Below, piece after piece: positions 43,647 through 52,030 of a stretch of 64,000 nt of DNA. The stretch is from Actinoplanes sp. TFC3. Its GTDB lineage: Bacteria > Actinomycetota > Actinomycetes > Mycobacteriales > Micromonosporaceae. The notes below the pieces were generated by a model. The model had not been told where the DNA came from and did not search any database. It saw nothing but the letters and a program-made list of their open reading frames with translations. Numbering within the stretch: position 1 is the first letter of the stretch; each line of letters opens with the position of its first letter. The stretch is taken from assembly GCF_001553785.1 (NCBI RefSeq), contig NZ_LOJP01000002.1, forward strand, positions 1,040,096 to 1,104,095, read 5' to 3'. A program made the position numbers and the translations under genes.

Positions 43647-44429
43647 TCAGCTGTCCGGGTCGACATACTTGTGCAGGTGTTCCATGCACATCACACCGAA
43701 GTCCGTAAGCCGAAGTCGGCTCTCGTCGTAGTCGATAAGCCCCGCCGGGAAGCTGTCGACCATGCCCAACGACCGAAGCTTGGCGACGATCGCGTCCAGG
43801 GCTCGCCCAAGGTTCGATGCGGCTCCGTAGAGCTGCTCGGCCGTCCACGGCCAGGGCCGAAGCTTGTTGGCATCGGTGTAGGGGTCTCCTGGTGGCAAGC
43901 CGTACAGGAGGTCGAGCACTTGGAGGTGGATGGCTTCGAGCTCGCTGACAGCCGCGACAACGGTGACTGCGGAGTCAAGCACAGCCGTGTCTTCCTGAAT
44001 CGCGCCAGACGCGAGCGCGGCTGCCAGCGTTCGCACCTTCTCCCGGCCGATCGCCTGTGCGCCGGCTTCAACTGTTCGGTACAACAGGTATCGATGGCTC
44101 TCGTCGCGCCCGACCAGCTCGAGAAAATCTTCTGCGGTCATGCCGATCCCGTCGGCCGCCGTCTCAATCGTGTGGGCAGCTCGTCGGACGCGGTCCGCCT
44201 GGACTTGAGCGATGACGTTCGGCACCTCCTTCACTACGGCGCCGGCGGCAATTCCAATACCTGCGGCTGCCTCCTCGCCGGCGTACGGCATTAGAAGGCC
44301 CTTGACCACTTCTTGCACGACGTTGCCACCCGCGTCGATACCTGCGCGGCCAACAGACTTGAGCAGTTCCCCCATCCGCTCATTGTGCGCCTGGCCCAGC
44401 CATTCCACGTGAACGGCGAGCAACGTCAT
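43647..44429 (-). CDS. Hypothetical protein, 260 aa, element cargo
   Basis: Not recognised. ATG-type start at 44429. The N-terminal part has a Gly/Ala-rich helix (AGEEAAAGIGIAAGAVVKEV, about 50-70) that could be a membrane-interacting hairpin. The middle is all-helical (ADRVRRAAHTIETAADGIGM, LVGRDESHRYLLYRTVEAGA). The C-terminus looks like a small winged helix (NLGRALDAIVAKLRSLGMVD, LRLTDFGVMCMEHLHKY). Single gene with its own terminator on lower-GC DNA. Standalone genes of this kind in integrated elements are often accessory or defence cargo, but nothing here proves it. Confidence 0.75.
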   Translation of the reverse strand: MTLLAVHVEWLGQAHNERMGELLKSVGRAGIDAGGNVVQEVVKGLLMPYAGEEAAAGIGIAAGAVVKEVPNVIAQVQADRVRRAAHTIETAADGIGMTAEDFLELVGRDESHRYLLYRTVEAGAQAIGREKVRTLAAALASGAIQEDTAVLDSAVTVVAAVSELEAIHLQVLDLLYGLPPGDPYTDANKLRPWPWTAEQLYGAASNLGRALDAIVAKLRSLGMVDSFPAGLIDYDESRLRLTDFGVMCMEHLHKYVDPDS

Positions 44430-44587
44430 CCCGTCCGCCGTCGACCCACACGCCGTGGAGCGGGCCTGGCCTGGGTCGTCGGTGGGCGGGATGACCCATC
44501 CCAGAAGCCCGAGGCCCCGCCGGAGGCATCGGTTGTGCTGCCTCGCCCGTTAGAGGGGATAGCTAACTCTCAAGAACGGGGACGAAG

Positions 44588-44962
44588 TTGACTAACACCG
44601 AACGCTTACTAGAACGCTCTGACTATCAACGCGCATACGCCGTCCTGCTCGCCCTGCATGTGCATGGCATGGACAAGGACGACGATCAGCCACGGTGGGA
44701 GCTGCTGCGCAACCTGCACATGGAACACCTGGACTTCGGACTGAACAAAGACGAAGCCGACACGATCGCCGGTCCCACAGCAGCCGAGAGCGAGATCCAA
44801 CACGCACTGATCGTTCTGGAACTACTGAGCTGTGGGAGGCAAACGATCAGGAAGGACGCTGCGGCCCGGCCTGTGCAAAGCGTGTGCGCAACCTCCGGCT
44901 GCCCGAACCTCACCCTTGAGCCCTACTGCATGCACTGCGAACTCGGGTCGAGCAACGACTAG
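44588..44962 (+). CDS. Hypothetical protein with C-terminal Cys cluster
   Basis: 124 residues; TTG 44588 with GGGGACGAAG upstream. Helical acidic N-terminus (SDYQRAYAVLLALHVHGMDK, AESEIQHALIVLELLSCGRQ) and C-terminal zinc-ribbon-like CATSGCPNLTLEPYCMHCEL (C-x4-C-x8-C-x2-C). Unknown family; the Cys pattern suggests zinc binding. Confidence 0.6.
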   Translation: MTNTERLLERSDYQRAYAVLLALHVHGMDKDDDQPRWELLRNLHMEHLDFGLNKDEADTIAGPTAAESEIQHALIVLELLSCGRQTIRKDAAARPVQSVCATSGCPNLTLEPYCMHCELGSSND

Positions 44963-45263
44963 CAATTGGCCGTGCCGCTGGCCGATGCCGGCCGGAAGCC
45001 GCCAGCAGGCCGAGCGAGCCCAGTCGCGCCGCGCTTGCGCGGCGCCTTGATTCAAAAAAGAGGAATTCGGCAGTACAACCAGATGGGCACAAGCCGCGTC
45101 CATACCCCGCCTTGCCGAATCAGAGCCGATAATCTTGAAGTGGTTGCGAGTTCACGAGGTTACCTGCCGCGAACCGGCCGGCCCTTCCGCCTAGGTCGTA
45201 GATGCTGGCGTTGAAGGCGTTTAGTGCTTCCCTGGAAGCGGCCACGACAGTACCTTGTGGTGG
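44963..45263. other. Intergenic stretch inside element
   Basis: About 300 bases; no gene supported. Leader region of the PIN-Mrr gene. Confidence 0.35.
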
Positions 45264-46715
45264 GTGAGTAACTCGCGCCTCGATGACATCAACAAGCTGG
45301 GGTTGGCACAGTCCTTCCGGGCATGGGCAGAGCTAGATCCCGACCCGGCACCCTTTCTCCAAAGTGGGCTCATCGCTCTTGATGCGAATGCCCTATTGCA
45401 TCTATACAGAGTTACTCCGCAAGCACGAGAACAGATCCTAGCCACGCTCGGCCGAATTCAGGATCGTCTATGGATTCCACATCAGGCTGCATTGGAGTTT
45501 CATCGGAATCGTCTAAATGCAGTTGTGGGAAAGATGCATCAATTCGGCGTCACTCGACAAACGCTCAGCCAGGCCCCCGCCAAGGCGATCGCAGAAGTCC
45601 GCAAGGCCATCTCTCAGTTGGTCGACTTTCGTGAGTACAATATGACGGAAAGGACATGGAATCCGGAGGCGCACGGACTTGACGAAGCCTCAATCCTTAA
45701 GCGGCTAGAGGGGCTCATAGATCCTGCGCTCGCTGAGTTAAAAATCTTACAAGCTGAGCATGATATTAGCCCAAGAGACATAGTAAGAACCGATCATGTT
45801 TTGCAGCATCTAGAATCTATAACCAAAGGTAGAATAGGTCAGCCATATGATCTATCAAGGTTGATGAAACTTGTCCGTGAGGCGATCGACTTCCGATTTC
45901 CAAACGAGATTCCTCCCGGCTACAAAGATGCCGCAAAAAAGCCGACAGACTACGGAGCCGCTGGTGACTATATTTTATGGCGCCAAGTTCTCGATCGAGT
46001 CGCCCAGGATCCTGGAATTCGCATGGTTGCACTGGTCACTAATGACGTTAAGGCCGACTGGTGGGTTCACGATAAGCATGGTGAGCCAGAGCAAAGTCGC
46101 CCAGAGCTACGCCAAGAACTTCTTGAGCTGACCGGCGCAGAGTTGAGCCTACTGACCCTATCGAGTTTTCTCGAAGCGGCGGCTCAGCAGTTCCCCGGCA
46201 GCGTCACCGAAGAAACCGTACAAGCAGTGCGGTCGTCTGAGGCGAACGACGTAATCCGTGAACTCCTCGAAACGCTCGACAGCGAAATTGAGCAGGCTAC
46301 CGACAGCGGGGATTTGCTCGCACTCTCTATTTCTACGCTTGAATATCTTGTTCGCAAACTTCTTCAAGCAATGGGATATCAGAATGTCGAGCCGGCTCCG
46401 AACCACCGAAACCTAGGCTACGACATAGTCGCATTGCATCCGCACTCAAATATAGGTAACGGCAAGACTCTGGTCGAAGTAAAGCGATACGCTCGGGGCA
46501 TAGGGGTTGATGCGGTTCGCGCCCTATTTGGTGCAATGCAACATGAGCATGCCGAACACGGGATGCTGGTGTGTACTAGTAATTTCTTCCCATCAGCACG
46601 AGAATTTGCACAAGGAAAAAATATTTCACTCATTGATGATCGAGATCTCCTCGGCCTACTCTCTGAGTACCTAGATCTTGGTGGTAACCCACGGCCACCC
46701 AGGGAGTCTGATTAG
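45264..46715 (+). CDS. PIN-like domain and Mrr-type restriction endonuclease fusion
   Basis: 483 residues from GTG 45264 (TTG 45255 also in frame). N-terminal PIN_8-like RNase domain (35-300): acidic strand LIALDANALLHLYR (Asp40), IPHQAALEFHRNRL (Glu78), DYGAAGDYILWRQ, and MVALVTNDVKADWW near the end. C-terminal Mrr_cat domain (about 350-470): LVRKLLQAMGYQNVEPAPNH, catalytic GYD (Asp387) and VEVKRY (Glu405-x-Lys407), then HGMLVCTSNFFPSAREFA. Two nuclease folds on one chain suggest an anti-phage effector cutting RNA and/or DNA. The DNA is clearly less GC-rich with rare codons such as ATA and TTA, indicating transfer. No methylase beside it. Confidence 0.85.
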   Translation: MSNSRLDDINKLGLAQSFRAWAELDPDPAPFLQSGLIALDANALLHLYRVTPQAREQILATLGRIQDRLWIPHQAALEFHRNRLNAVVGKMHQFGVTRQTLSQAPAKAIAEVRKAISQLVDFREYNMTERTWNPEAHGLDEASILKRLEGLIDPALAELKILQAEHDISPRDIVRTDHVLQHLESITKGRIGQPYDLSRLMKLVREAIDFRFPNEIPPGYKDAAKKPTDYGAAGDYILWRQVLDRVAQDPGIRMVALVTNDVKADWWVHDKHGEPEQSRPELRQELLELTGAELSLLTLSSFLEAAAQQFPGSVTEETVQAVRSSEANDVIRELLETLDSEIEQATDSGDLLALSISTLEYLVRKLLQAMGYQNVEPAPNHRNLGYDIVALHPHSNIGNGKTLVEVKRYARGIGVDAVRALFGAMQHEHAEHGMLVCTSNFFPSAREFAQGKNISLIDDRDLLGLLSEYLDLGGNPRPPRESD

Positions 46716-46856
46716 CCATCCGTCGACATCTTTTCGAAATCCGAGGGCGGCGTACGCTGATCCGGTTTTGGGTTTGACGGAGATTACCGTGCGCGGGTAG
46801 GCCAACGATATGCGCGCGAGTCCTGTCCCGGCAGCTAACGAGTTAAGCTCGGCGTC

Positions 46857-47516
46857 ATGATCAGGGCTGTGGTGTTCGATGTCGGGGAGTGCCTCGTAAA
46901 TGAGGCCAGGGAGTACGGAAGCTGGGCAGATTGGCTCGGGGTGCCGCGCCACACCTTCTCGGCGGCGTTCGGAGCGGTCATCTCACGTGGTCAGGACTAT
47001 CGCGAGACGTTCCAGGTGTTCCGGCCTGGCTTCGACCTGAGCGTCGAGCGGGAGAAGCGGGCGGCTGCGGGCAAGCCGGAGTGGTTCGGCGAGGACGACC
47101 TCTACCCGGACGTTCGGCCAGCCCTGACGGCACTTCGTACGGCTGGCATCTGGGTAGGGATCGCGGGCAATCAGACTGTGCGGGCCGGCGGGTTGCTGCG
47201 CTCAATGGATCTGCCAAGCGACATGATCGCGACTTCGGATGACTGGGGTGTCTCGAAGCCGGACACGGGGTTCTTCGACGCGGTAGCGAAGGAGACTCCG
47301 TGCGGGCCGGAAGAAACGCTGTACGTGGGCGATCGCCTGGACAACGACATCCGACCCGCTGTCGCGGCCGGCTTCAAGACGGCTCTGATCCTTCGGGGTC
47401 CGTGGGCGATCATCCAGCAGGGCGACCCGGACGCAGACCGGTTGACGACGATGCGGATCGCGTCACTGGCCGAGTTGCCCGAGCGGATCGCGGTTTTCAA
47501 CGACGCAGCGCGCTGA
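46857..47516 (+). CDS. HAD-family hydrolase
   Basis: 219 residues from ATG 46857. Motif I AVVFDVGECLVNE deviates from DxDxT: nucleophile Asp8 followed by V-G (DVG) rather than DxD, as in some HAD subfamilies. Motif II region GIAGNQTVRAG, motif III Lys in WGVSKPDTGFF and motif IV LYVGDRLDNDI are present. Convergent with the HTH-TPR regulator; the two stops are almost adjacent (47516 and 47497, overlapping 20 bases). HAD plus this regulator type is a recurrent pair in actinobacteria. Confidence 0.9.
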   Translation: MIRAVVFDVGECLVNEAREYGSWADWLGVPRHTFSAAFGAVISRGQDYRETFQVFRPGFDLSVEREKRAAAGKPEWFGEDDLYPDVRPALTALRTAGIWVGIAGNQTVRAGGLLRSMDLPSDMIATSDDWGVSKPDTGFFDAVAKETPCGPEETLYVGDRLDNDIRPAVAAGFKTALILRGPWAIIQQGDPDADRLTTMRIASLAELPERIAVFNDAAR

Positions 47517-48768
47517 GAGTGGTCTGCCAGCCGTAGAGCCGGTCATCGAGTTGGCGGACGCACTCGGTGTCAGACCACGGTTGCAAGCCCTGGCGGACTT
47601 CGCGGATGCGCTCCATACCCGTTGCGTACCAAGTGATTCCGAGCTGGTCGAGCGCCTTCTGAGCATGGGTACATGCCTCATCAGGGTGCTTGCGGGCGAC
47701 CTCGATGGCGGCCAGGTCGCCAAGGATGACGGTACGCTGTTTGCCCTCGTCGACAGGCAGCGCAGTCAAGGCCGCGGTGAGGGTGTCGTGGGCTTGGGCG
47801 TATCGGCCGGCTTTGAGTTGGGTGTTGCCCTTGAACGCTGCCAGCCGGACCGGGGAGAACCACGTGAACCACTCGGGCGAGTGGTGCTCGCTGCCGATGC
47901 TGAGGACATCCTCGGCGTGGGCGATGGACCGGAGTGCGTCCTTGGGGTGGCCGCAACGCGTGTCGCATTCGGCCTCGACCGCGTCGATCCAGGCGACGAA
48001 CTCGGCCGACGCCGGACCACGCCGGGCGTAGGTGCGGGCGGCCCGGAGGCGTTCGGCGGCCTCGTCGCGGCGCTGCGCCCAACCGGGAATGAAGGCAGCG
48101 TGCGCGAGGATCGCAGCGCCCAAGAGCGGGTCATTGGCTTCGCCGGCGGCTTGTAGGGCGCGCACGTAGGTGGCGTCGGCCTCGTCGGGCTGGCGGAGGT
48201 CGAAAAACTCTATGCGACCCGCAAGGAGCAGCGATTCGGCCAGGGCGGTGGCGAGCAGGCGCCGTGCCACGCCGGTGGTCTCCGCAAGCAGGTGCAGGCC
48301 GAGTCGCGTGTGTTCAACGGCGGTGGGGTGCAGGTGCGCGGGCTGGACGCTCCGGTAAAGTCGACGGTGAGCGACGGTGATGGTGGTGTAGTCGGTGCCG
48401 ATTGTGGTCGGCTGTACTGCGGTAGTTGCCTGCGGCAGAGGAAGGCCGGCGGGCACGGGAGCCGCAGTCCCCTGCGCAGAGGTGCCCGCTCGGTCGGCTG
48501 CCGGTTCAGAGTCCTGCCACGGCGGCGTGAAGCCGAGTTGCTCGATCGGCATTTGCAGGACGTGAACCAGAAGCCGCTGGTGATCGGCTCGTGGCCAGGG
48601 CGGGACCGGTGACTCCCACCTGCGAATCTGCCGCACGCTGACCTCCATGGCGCCGAGACCGATACGCGAGGCAGCCTGGGTAAGGGCGTTGGCGAACGCC
48701 TGCTGAGAGGCGTAGCCGGCGTGCTGACGGGCGGCCTTGAGACGGGTGTTGCCCGAGGATTGAGTCAC
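47497..48768 (-). CDS. HTH-XRE regulator with TPR-like C-terminus
   Basis: 423 residues from GTG 48768 (VTQSSGNTRLKAARQ), with GAGAGG upstream. N-terminal XRE-type HTH (about 5-60, GYASQQAFANALTQAASRIG, VSVRQIRRWES), a Pro/Ala linker, and a long helical repeat region (150-420, ARRLLATALAESLLLAGRIE, DEAAERLRAARTYARRGPAS, AGRYAQAHDTLTAALTALPV) like the TPR domains of actinobacterial signal-peptide-type regulators. It may control the element's genes. Confidence 0.88.
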   Translation of the reverse strand: MTQSSGNTRLKAARQHAGYASQQAFANALTQAASRIGLGAMEVSVRQIRRWESPVPPWPRADHQRLLVHVLQMPIEQLGFTPPWQDSEPAADRAGTSAQGTAAPVPAGLPLPQATTAVQPTTIGTDYTTITVAHRRLYRSVQPAHLHPTAVEHTRLGLHLLAETTGVARRLLATALAESLLLAGRIEFFDLRQPDEADATYVRALQAAGEANDPLLGAAILAHAAFIPGWAQRRDEAAERLRAARTYARRGPASAEFVAWIDAVEAECDTRCGHPKDALRSIAHAEDVLSIGSEHHSPEWFTWFSPVRLAAFKGNTQLKAGRYAQAHDTLTAALTALPVDEGKQRTVILGDLAAIEVARKHPDEACTHAQKALDQLGITWYATGMERIREVRQGLQPWSDTECVRQLDDRLYGWQTTLSALRR

Positions 48769-49329
48769 GGTTCGGCGCCTCTCACGGGGGAGCAAGTCAC
48801 CATCACGGTAGAACAGGGTCGGCCTCAAGTAGGACGCTGGAACTCGAATTTGGCGTTGCGACCCCTAAAGGTCCTCTGAAAGTCCTCCATGCGGCCTTCT
48901 TGTCTCATGTGGAGTCAATCACTCTCAATGCATGAGTGACCAGGGGGCTAAGCCGACCACCCCGACAGCGGACGAGATCCGCTGTACGGAGTCTGGGATG
49001 TCCCCCGTCTCCCGAGCCATGTCCGGGCTACGAAGGCCGGGGGTGGAAAGTCGTCTCCGCCTTCCGCGTCGTGCCGGTAGCCGAGCGACCTGTTGCTGTG
49101 GCGCAGGGCGGCTGCCTGGACTGTGTCGGCACAGGCCGGGCTGCGGCATAGCCGTCCGACGGTTGCTCATAAGTCGAAGCGGGTTCGCGTACAACGGGGT
49201 CTCTCCGTGACGTCGCTGACCCGTCCAGCCGGCACCGGGGCGGATGCTGCGTAGCCCGCCGTACCCGAAGATCAGCGCGGTGACCGCCGTCCGCCTCGGT
49301 GCCTTTCCACTGCCAAGGAGCGGCCTCAC
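48769..49329. other. Intergenic stretch inside element
   Basis: About 560 bases. Two overlapping frames start near 48932; the beginning of one (MSDQGAKPTTPTADEIRCTE) and the middle of the other (GYEGRGWKVVSAFRVVPVAE) both read as plausible protein, which could mean a small gene broken by a frameshift at about 49020. Not strong enough for a call. Confidence 0.3.
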
Positions 49330-49611
49330 ATGAGTGGACTCGGTTCGCCCGATTACGGCACCGTGGCGCGGTACCCGCTGCCCGAATCCGCGCGCAAACT
49401 GGTGTGGCGACTGGCCTGCCAGCTACTCACCGACCACCCGCGAGGAGCCGACGGCTACTGCCAGACCTGTCGACCGCGTCGGACATACCCCTGTCTCACA
49501 CGACGTCTTGCAATCGTCGGGATTCTCAGAGCAAGTCGGCCGCGCTCTTTGCCTCGTATGACCTCATCCGAGCTGAACTGTGACGCTACCCCGTCGGGTG
49601 ATCCGCGATGA
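49330..49611 (+). CDS. Small hypothetical protein
   Basis: 93 residues; ATG 49330 with AAGGAG at 49315-49320. RKLVWRLACQLLTDHPRGAD then YCQTCRPRRTYPCLTRRLA (three Cys in a CxxC-x8-C array). The last 30 residues are compositionally poor. Stop overlaps the next gene by ATGA, so both are in one unit leading to xis/int. Confidence 0.6.
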   Translation: MSGLGSPDYGTVARYPLPESARKLVWRLACQLLTDHPRGADGYCQTCRPRRTYPCLTRRLAIVGILRASRPRSLPRMTSSELNCDATPSGDPR

Positions 49612-49862
49612 GCGATCGGAAACGTGCGGACCCGTTGGTCCAGGTCGGCGATCTGATCGAGATACCCGAGGCCGACTACTGCTACGGCTTGGGCGTACTG
49701 AAGATGCGTGTAACGGCCATGACCATCACACCGCAGGAAGTCTCCCGCCTGGAGTGGGTTCGCTTGATTGGCGTCCCCATCTACATGCACGGGCAGGAAG
49801 GCCCCGAACGCGAAGCGCTGATCAGCGTAGCCGCCCTTCGCCAACACCCTCCGAAACGATGA
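49608..49862 (+). CDS. Small hypothetical protein upstream of xis/int
   Basis: 84 residues; ATG 49608 in an ATGA overlap. Beta-rich single domain (VQVGDLIEIPEADYCYGLGV, LKMRVTAMTITPQEVSRLEW). Its stop overlaps the ATG of the excisionase frame by the same ATGA pattern. Proteins of this kind are frequent near integrase genes in actinobacterial integrative elements; function unknown. Confidence 0.7.
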   Translation: MSDRKRADPLVQVGDLIEIPEADYCYGLGVLKMRVTAMTITPQEVSRLEWVRLIGVPIYMHGQEGPEREALISVAALRQHPPKR

Positions 49863-50102
49863 AGCGATCAACCGGCGGAGCCGGCCTCGGCCCACGAGAC
49901 GTACTCGTCATCCGCTACCGCTCATTGGTCGCGGAGCAGCACAACGAGGTACGCCGGCAGGGCTGTCGATCGGGCGCACGGTCGTCTACGGGCTGATGCG
50001 CTCGGGACAGCTCTGCTCATCAAGGTTGGTGGGCTGCGGCGCGTTCCGGCGAGTGCACTGGTCGATTTCGTTCGGCAACTGGAACAGGAGCAGGCGGCAT
50101 GA
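49859..50102 (+). pseudogene. xis: Excisionase-like (HTH_17) gene broken by frameshifts
   Basis: Typical Xis sequence is spread over three frames: an ATG 49859 frame (45 codons, MKRSTGGAGLGPRDVLVIRY), then LSIGRTVVYGLMRSGQL from about 49963 in a second frame (recognition helix of a MerR-like excisionase), then KVGGLRRVPASALVDFVRQL from 50022 in a third, ending TGA 50100-50102. The terminal pieces match the wing and C-terminal helix of the family. At least two indels are needed, so it is decayed or affected by sequence error. The stop overlaps the ATG of the original integrase start (ATGA). Confidence 0.7.
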
Positions 50103-51346
50103 GCGGGTCGACGCGCACGAAGGCGCGACGTGGGCAGGGCGAGGATTCGATCTACCAGGACGGCGAAACGCTGGCGTGGGGCTGTCTCGCTGGGGTTCGG
50201 TCCTGACGGGAAGTGACTCCGTAAAAGGTGTCCGGGGAGACCCGGGACGAGGTGGTGCGCAAGCTTCGCAAACTGCGTGAACAGCTCGATGCGGGCCTAC
50301 CGCCGGCCGACGATCGACTCTCGGTCGGTGACTTCCTGGACCGGTGGCTGCTGGTGAACCTACCGGGCAGCGTCGGCCCGTCAACCCTCAACAACTACGA
50401 CGACACGGTACGGCTGCATCTGCGGCCCGGCTTGGGCCGAAAGAAGCTCACTAAGCTAACCGTGCGTGAGTGCGACCAGCTCTGGCAGGCGAAGCGTGCG
50501 GCCGACTACAGCTCGAACAGCATCCGGATCATGCGGACGGTCCTGAGCAAAGCGCTCGGACAGGCCGAGCGTGAGGGTCTGGTGCCGCGTAACGTCGCCG
50601 CGCTGTCGGCCCCGCCCCGCGTCTCGGCAAAGGAGGGCCGGACGCTGACCCTCGACCAGGCGCAGATGTTGCTGACGGCTCTGCGCGGCGAGCGGCGTGA
50701 GGCCCTGGTGACGATCATGCTCGCGTACGGGCTGCGGCGGGGTGAGGCGCTGAGTCTGCACTGGGACCGTCTCAACTGGGCCGAGGGAACGATTCTCGTC
50801 ATGCACGGCGTCAAGCGGATCAAGTCTCACGACAACCGGCCCAGCGCCCGACGTACCAAGCTGGTGATCAGTGAGCTGAAGACCCGCAAGTCCAGGCGCA
50901 CGCTGTATCTGACCCCGGAACTGATCGCGCTGCTGCGCCCGCATCGCGCGGTCCAGGCTGAGCAGCGGGCCGCCGCTGTCGAGGCTTGGCAGGATCACGG
51001 GATGGTGTTCCCGAGCGAGATCGGTACGCCGATGGACCCGGACAACTTCTCGCACCGCTTCTCCGCGCTGTGCAAGCGGGTCGGTCTCGGTCATTGGCAT
51101 CCGCACGAGCTGCGCCATTCCGAGGCGTCATTGATGCTTGCGCAGGGCACCGAATTGCATGTCGTCTCGGAAGTGCTCGGGCATACATCGATCGCGATCA
51201 CCAAGGACGTCTACGGGCACCTGCTGGAGGCGGGCCAGCGGTCGGCTGCGGAGTCGATGTCACGGGCGCTCTTCGGTGGCTCGGGGAGCCAGACTGGCTC
51301 CCCGAATCCCGGTGGCTCCCAGCGTGGCTCCCACGGCGATCGGTGA
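50099..51346 (+). pseudogene. int: Tyrosine integrase with broken N-terminus (catalytic frame 50228-51346)
   Basis: The natural start ATG 50099 (MSGSTRTKARRGQGEDSIYQ) encodes the N-terminal arm-binding part but leaves frame at about 50190. The matching continuation contains an in-frame TGA and another one-base shift at AAAA (50223-50226). From GTG 50228 an intact 372-residue frame (MSGETRDEVVRKLRKL) gives the core-binding SAM-like domain (SVGDFLDRWLLVNLPG) and catalytic domain with Arg in AYGLRRGEALSL, HELRHSEASL, and LGHTSIAITKDVYGHL (His and Tyr nucleophile). So catalysis may persist but arm binding is probably lost. Confidence 0.8.
51295..51333 (+). repeat. Candidate integrase arm sites, right
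   Basis: TGGCTCCCC (51295-51303), TGGCTCCCA (51313-51321) and TGGCTCCCA (51325-51333), inside the end of the integrase gene, 82 bases from the right core. They match the pair at 43336-43357. Confidence 0.5.
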
Positions 51347-51363
51347 CCAGGAACTGGGCATGA

Positions 51364-51408
51364 AAAAGGCCCTCCGCCTAGCCGTATTGGCTGGTGGAGG
51401 GCCTTTAT
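51364..51408. terminator. Terminator after integrase
   Basis: AAAAAGGCCCTCC pairs with GGAGGGCCTTTA around a 16-base loop, right before the att repeat. Confidence 0.8.
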
Positions 51409-51414
51409 CTAGTG

Positions 51415-51457
51415 GTGCGCCCGAAGGGACTCGAACCCCTAACCTTCTGATCCGTAG
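51415..51457 (-). repeat. Right att repeat (tRNA-Arg 3' half)
   Basis: 43 bases identical to the left repeat. On the minus strand the 3' end is followed by CCA (GCGCACCA). The upstream side (51458-51482) keeps only a GGTAGAGCA D-arm-like string and lacks the matching acceptor strand, so no intact tRNA is present here. Confidence 0.9.
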
Positions 51458-52030
51458 TCATGTGCTCTACCACGATGGTGGTCTCACAAATTCGTCCAGC
51501 GCGCAAGCTTGAGTCCAGACGAGCAAGTTCCGTCCAGCCAGATTGGGTGTGTCGGACCCGGCGTTGGCCGCCCGTCAGACGCACTGCTCGGTAAACGTCC
51601 AGGTAGCGCGGTTAAATCCAGTTAGTAAGCCGACGTTCGAGCACCATCCGAGCACCATCCGGCCGGCTCCGAGAGGACAGCCTCATCCACGACAGCGTCG
51701 GACGAGCCGGTCTCTGGCGGCATGTGATAGGGCGAAGAATCCAATACGAGAGGCTCCGTCCAGCCCGCCCGACGACGTCCGAGCACCATCCGAGCACCGA
51801 CGATCGCCGGCACCCCTGGCCCAGGTTCGGCCGTCAACACTCCCGTCAGTAACTGAAAACAAATGCGACCCGACCCGGACGAGCAGTCACGGACGGTAGA
51901 TGCAGGTGGCGGCGCACCACCCCATTATTTCGCGGTTCCAGAGCGGCGAGGCGGCCGAGGCGTCCAGCCTGCGGCGACCCTTGGCCGCCCGGTAACAGGC
52001 CGAAGAACGTCGTCCGCACCGAGGAGTCGT
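51458..52030. other. Intergenic stretch right of element, with CGAGCACC repeats
   Basis: About 570 bases without a supportable gene. Contains a tandem CGAGCACCATC pair at 51638-51658 and a second pair at 51780-51798, about 140 bases apart. Could be remnants of attachment-site arms of an older element in the same tRNA. Confidence 0.45.

Larger units (their letters stand above)
43187..51457. mobile_element. Integrated genetic element bounded by tRNA-Arg 3'-half repeats
   Basis: 8.27-kb region delimited by a perfect 43-base direct repeat (43187-43229 and 51415-51457). On the minus strand the repeat reads CTACGGATCAGAAGG ... TTCGAGTCCCTTCGGGCGCA, the anticodon-to-3'-end half of a tRNA-Arg(ACG), a classic attachment site. 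A tyrosine integrase gene ends 69 bases from the right repeat, with an excisionase-like frame before it. Cargo: PIN-Mrr nuclease, HAD hydrolase, HTH-TPR regulator and several unknown genes. No replication or transfer genes are seen, and int/xis are damaged, so it is probably immobile now. Confidence 0.85.

Noticed and set aside
46671-46952. 93-codon minus-strand frame between PIN-Mrr and HAD genes
   Set aside because: Overlaps both coding regions antisense; the middle reads plausibly, but the ends are shadows.
49580-49996. 138-codon frame overlapping the small genes before xis
   Set aside because: Its first part is a shadow of the 84-residue gene; only the end from 49859 belongs to the broken excisionase.
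51612-51840. Short minus-strand frames over the CGAGCACC repeats
   Set aside because: Two overlapping frames with no domain; the repeats explain the apparent pattern.
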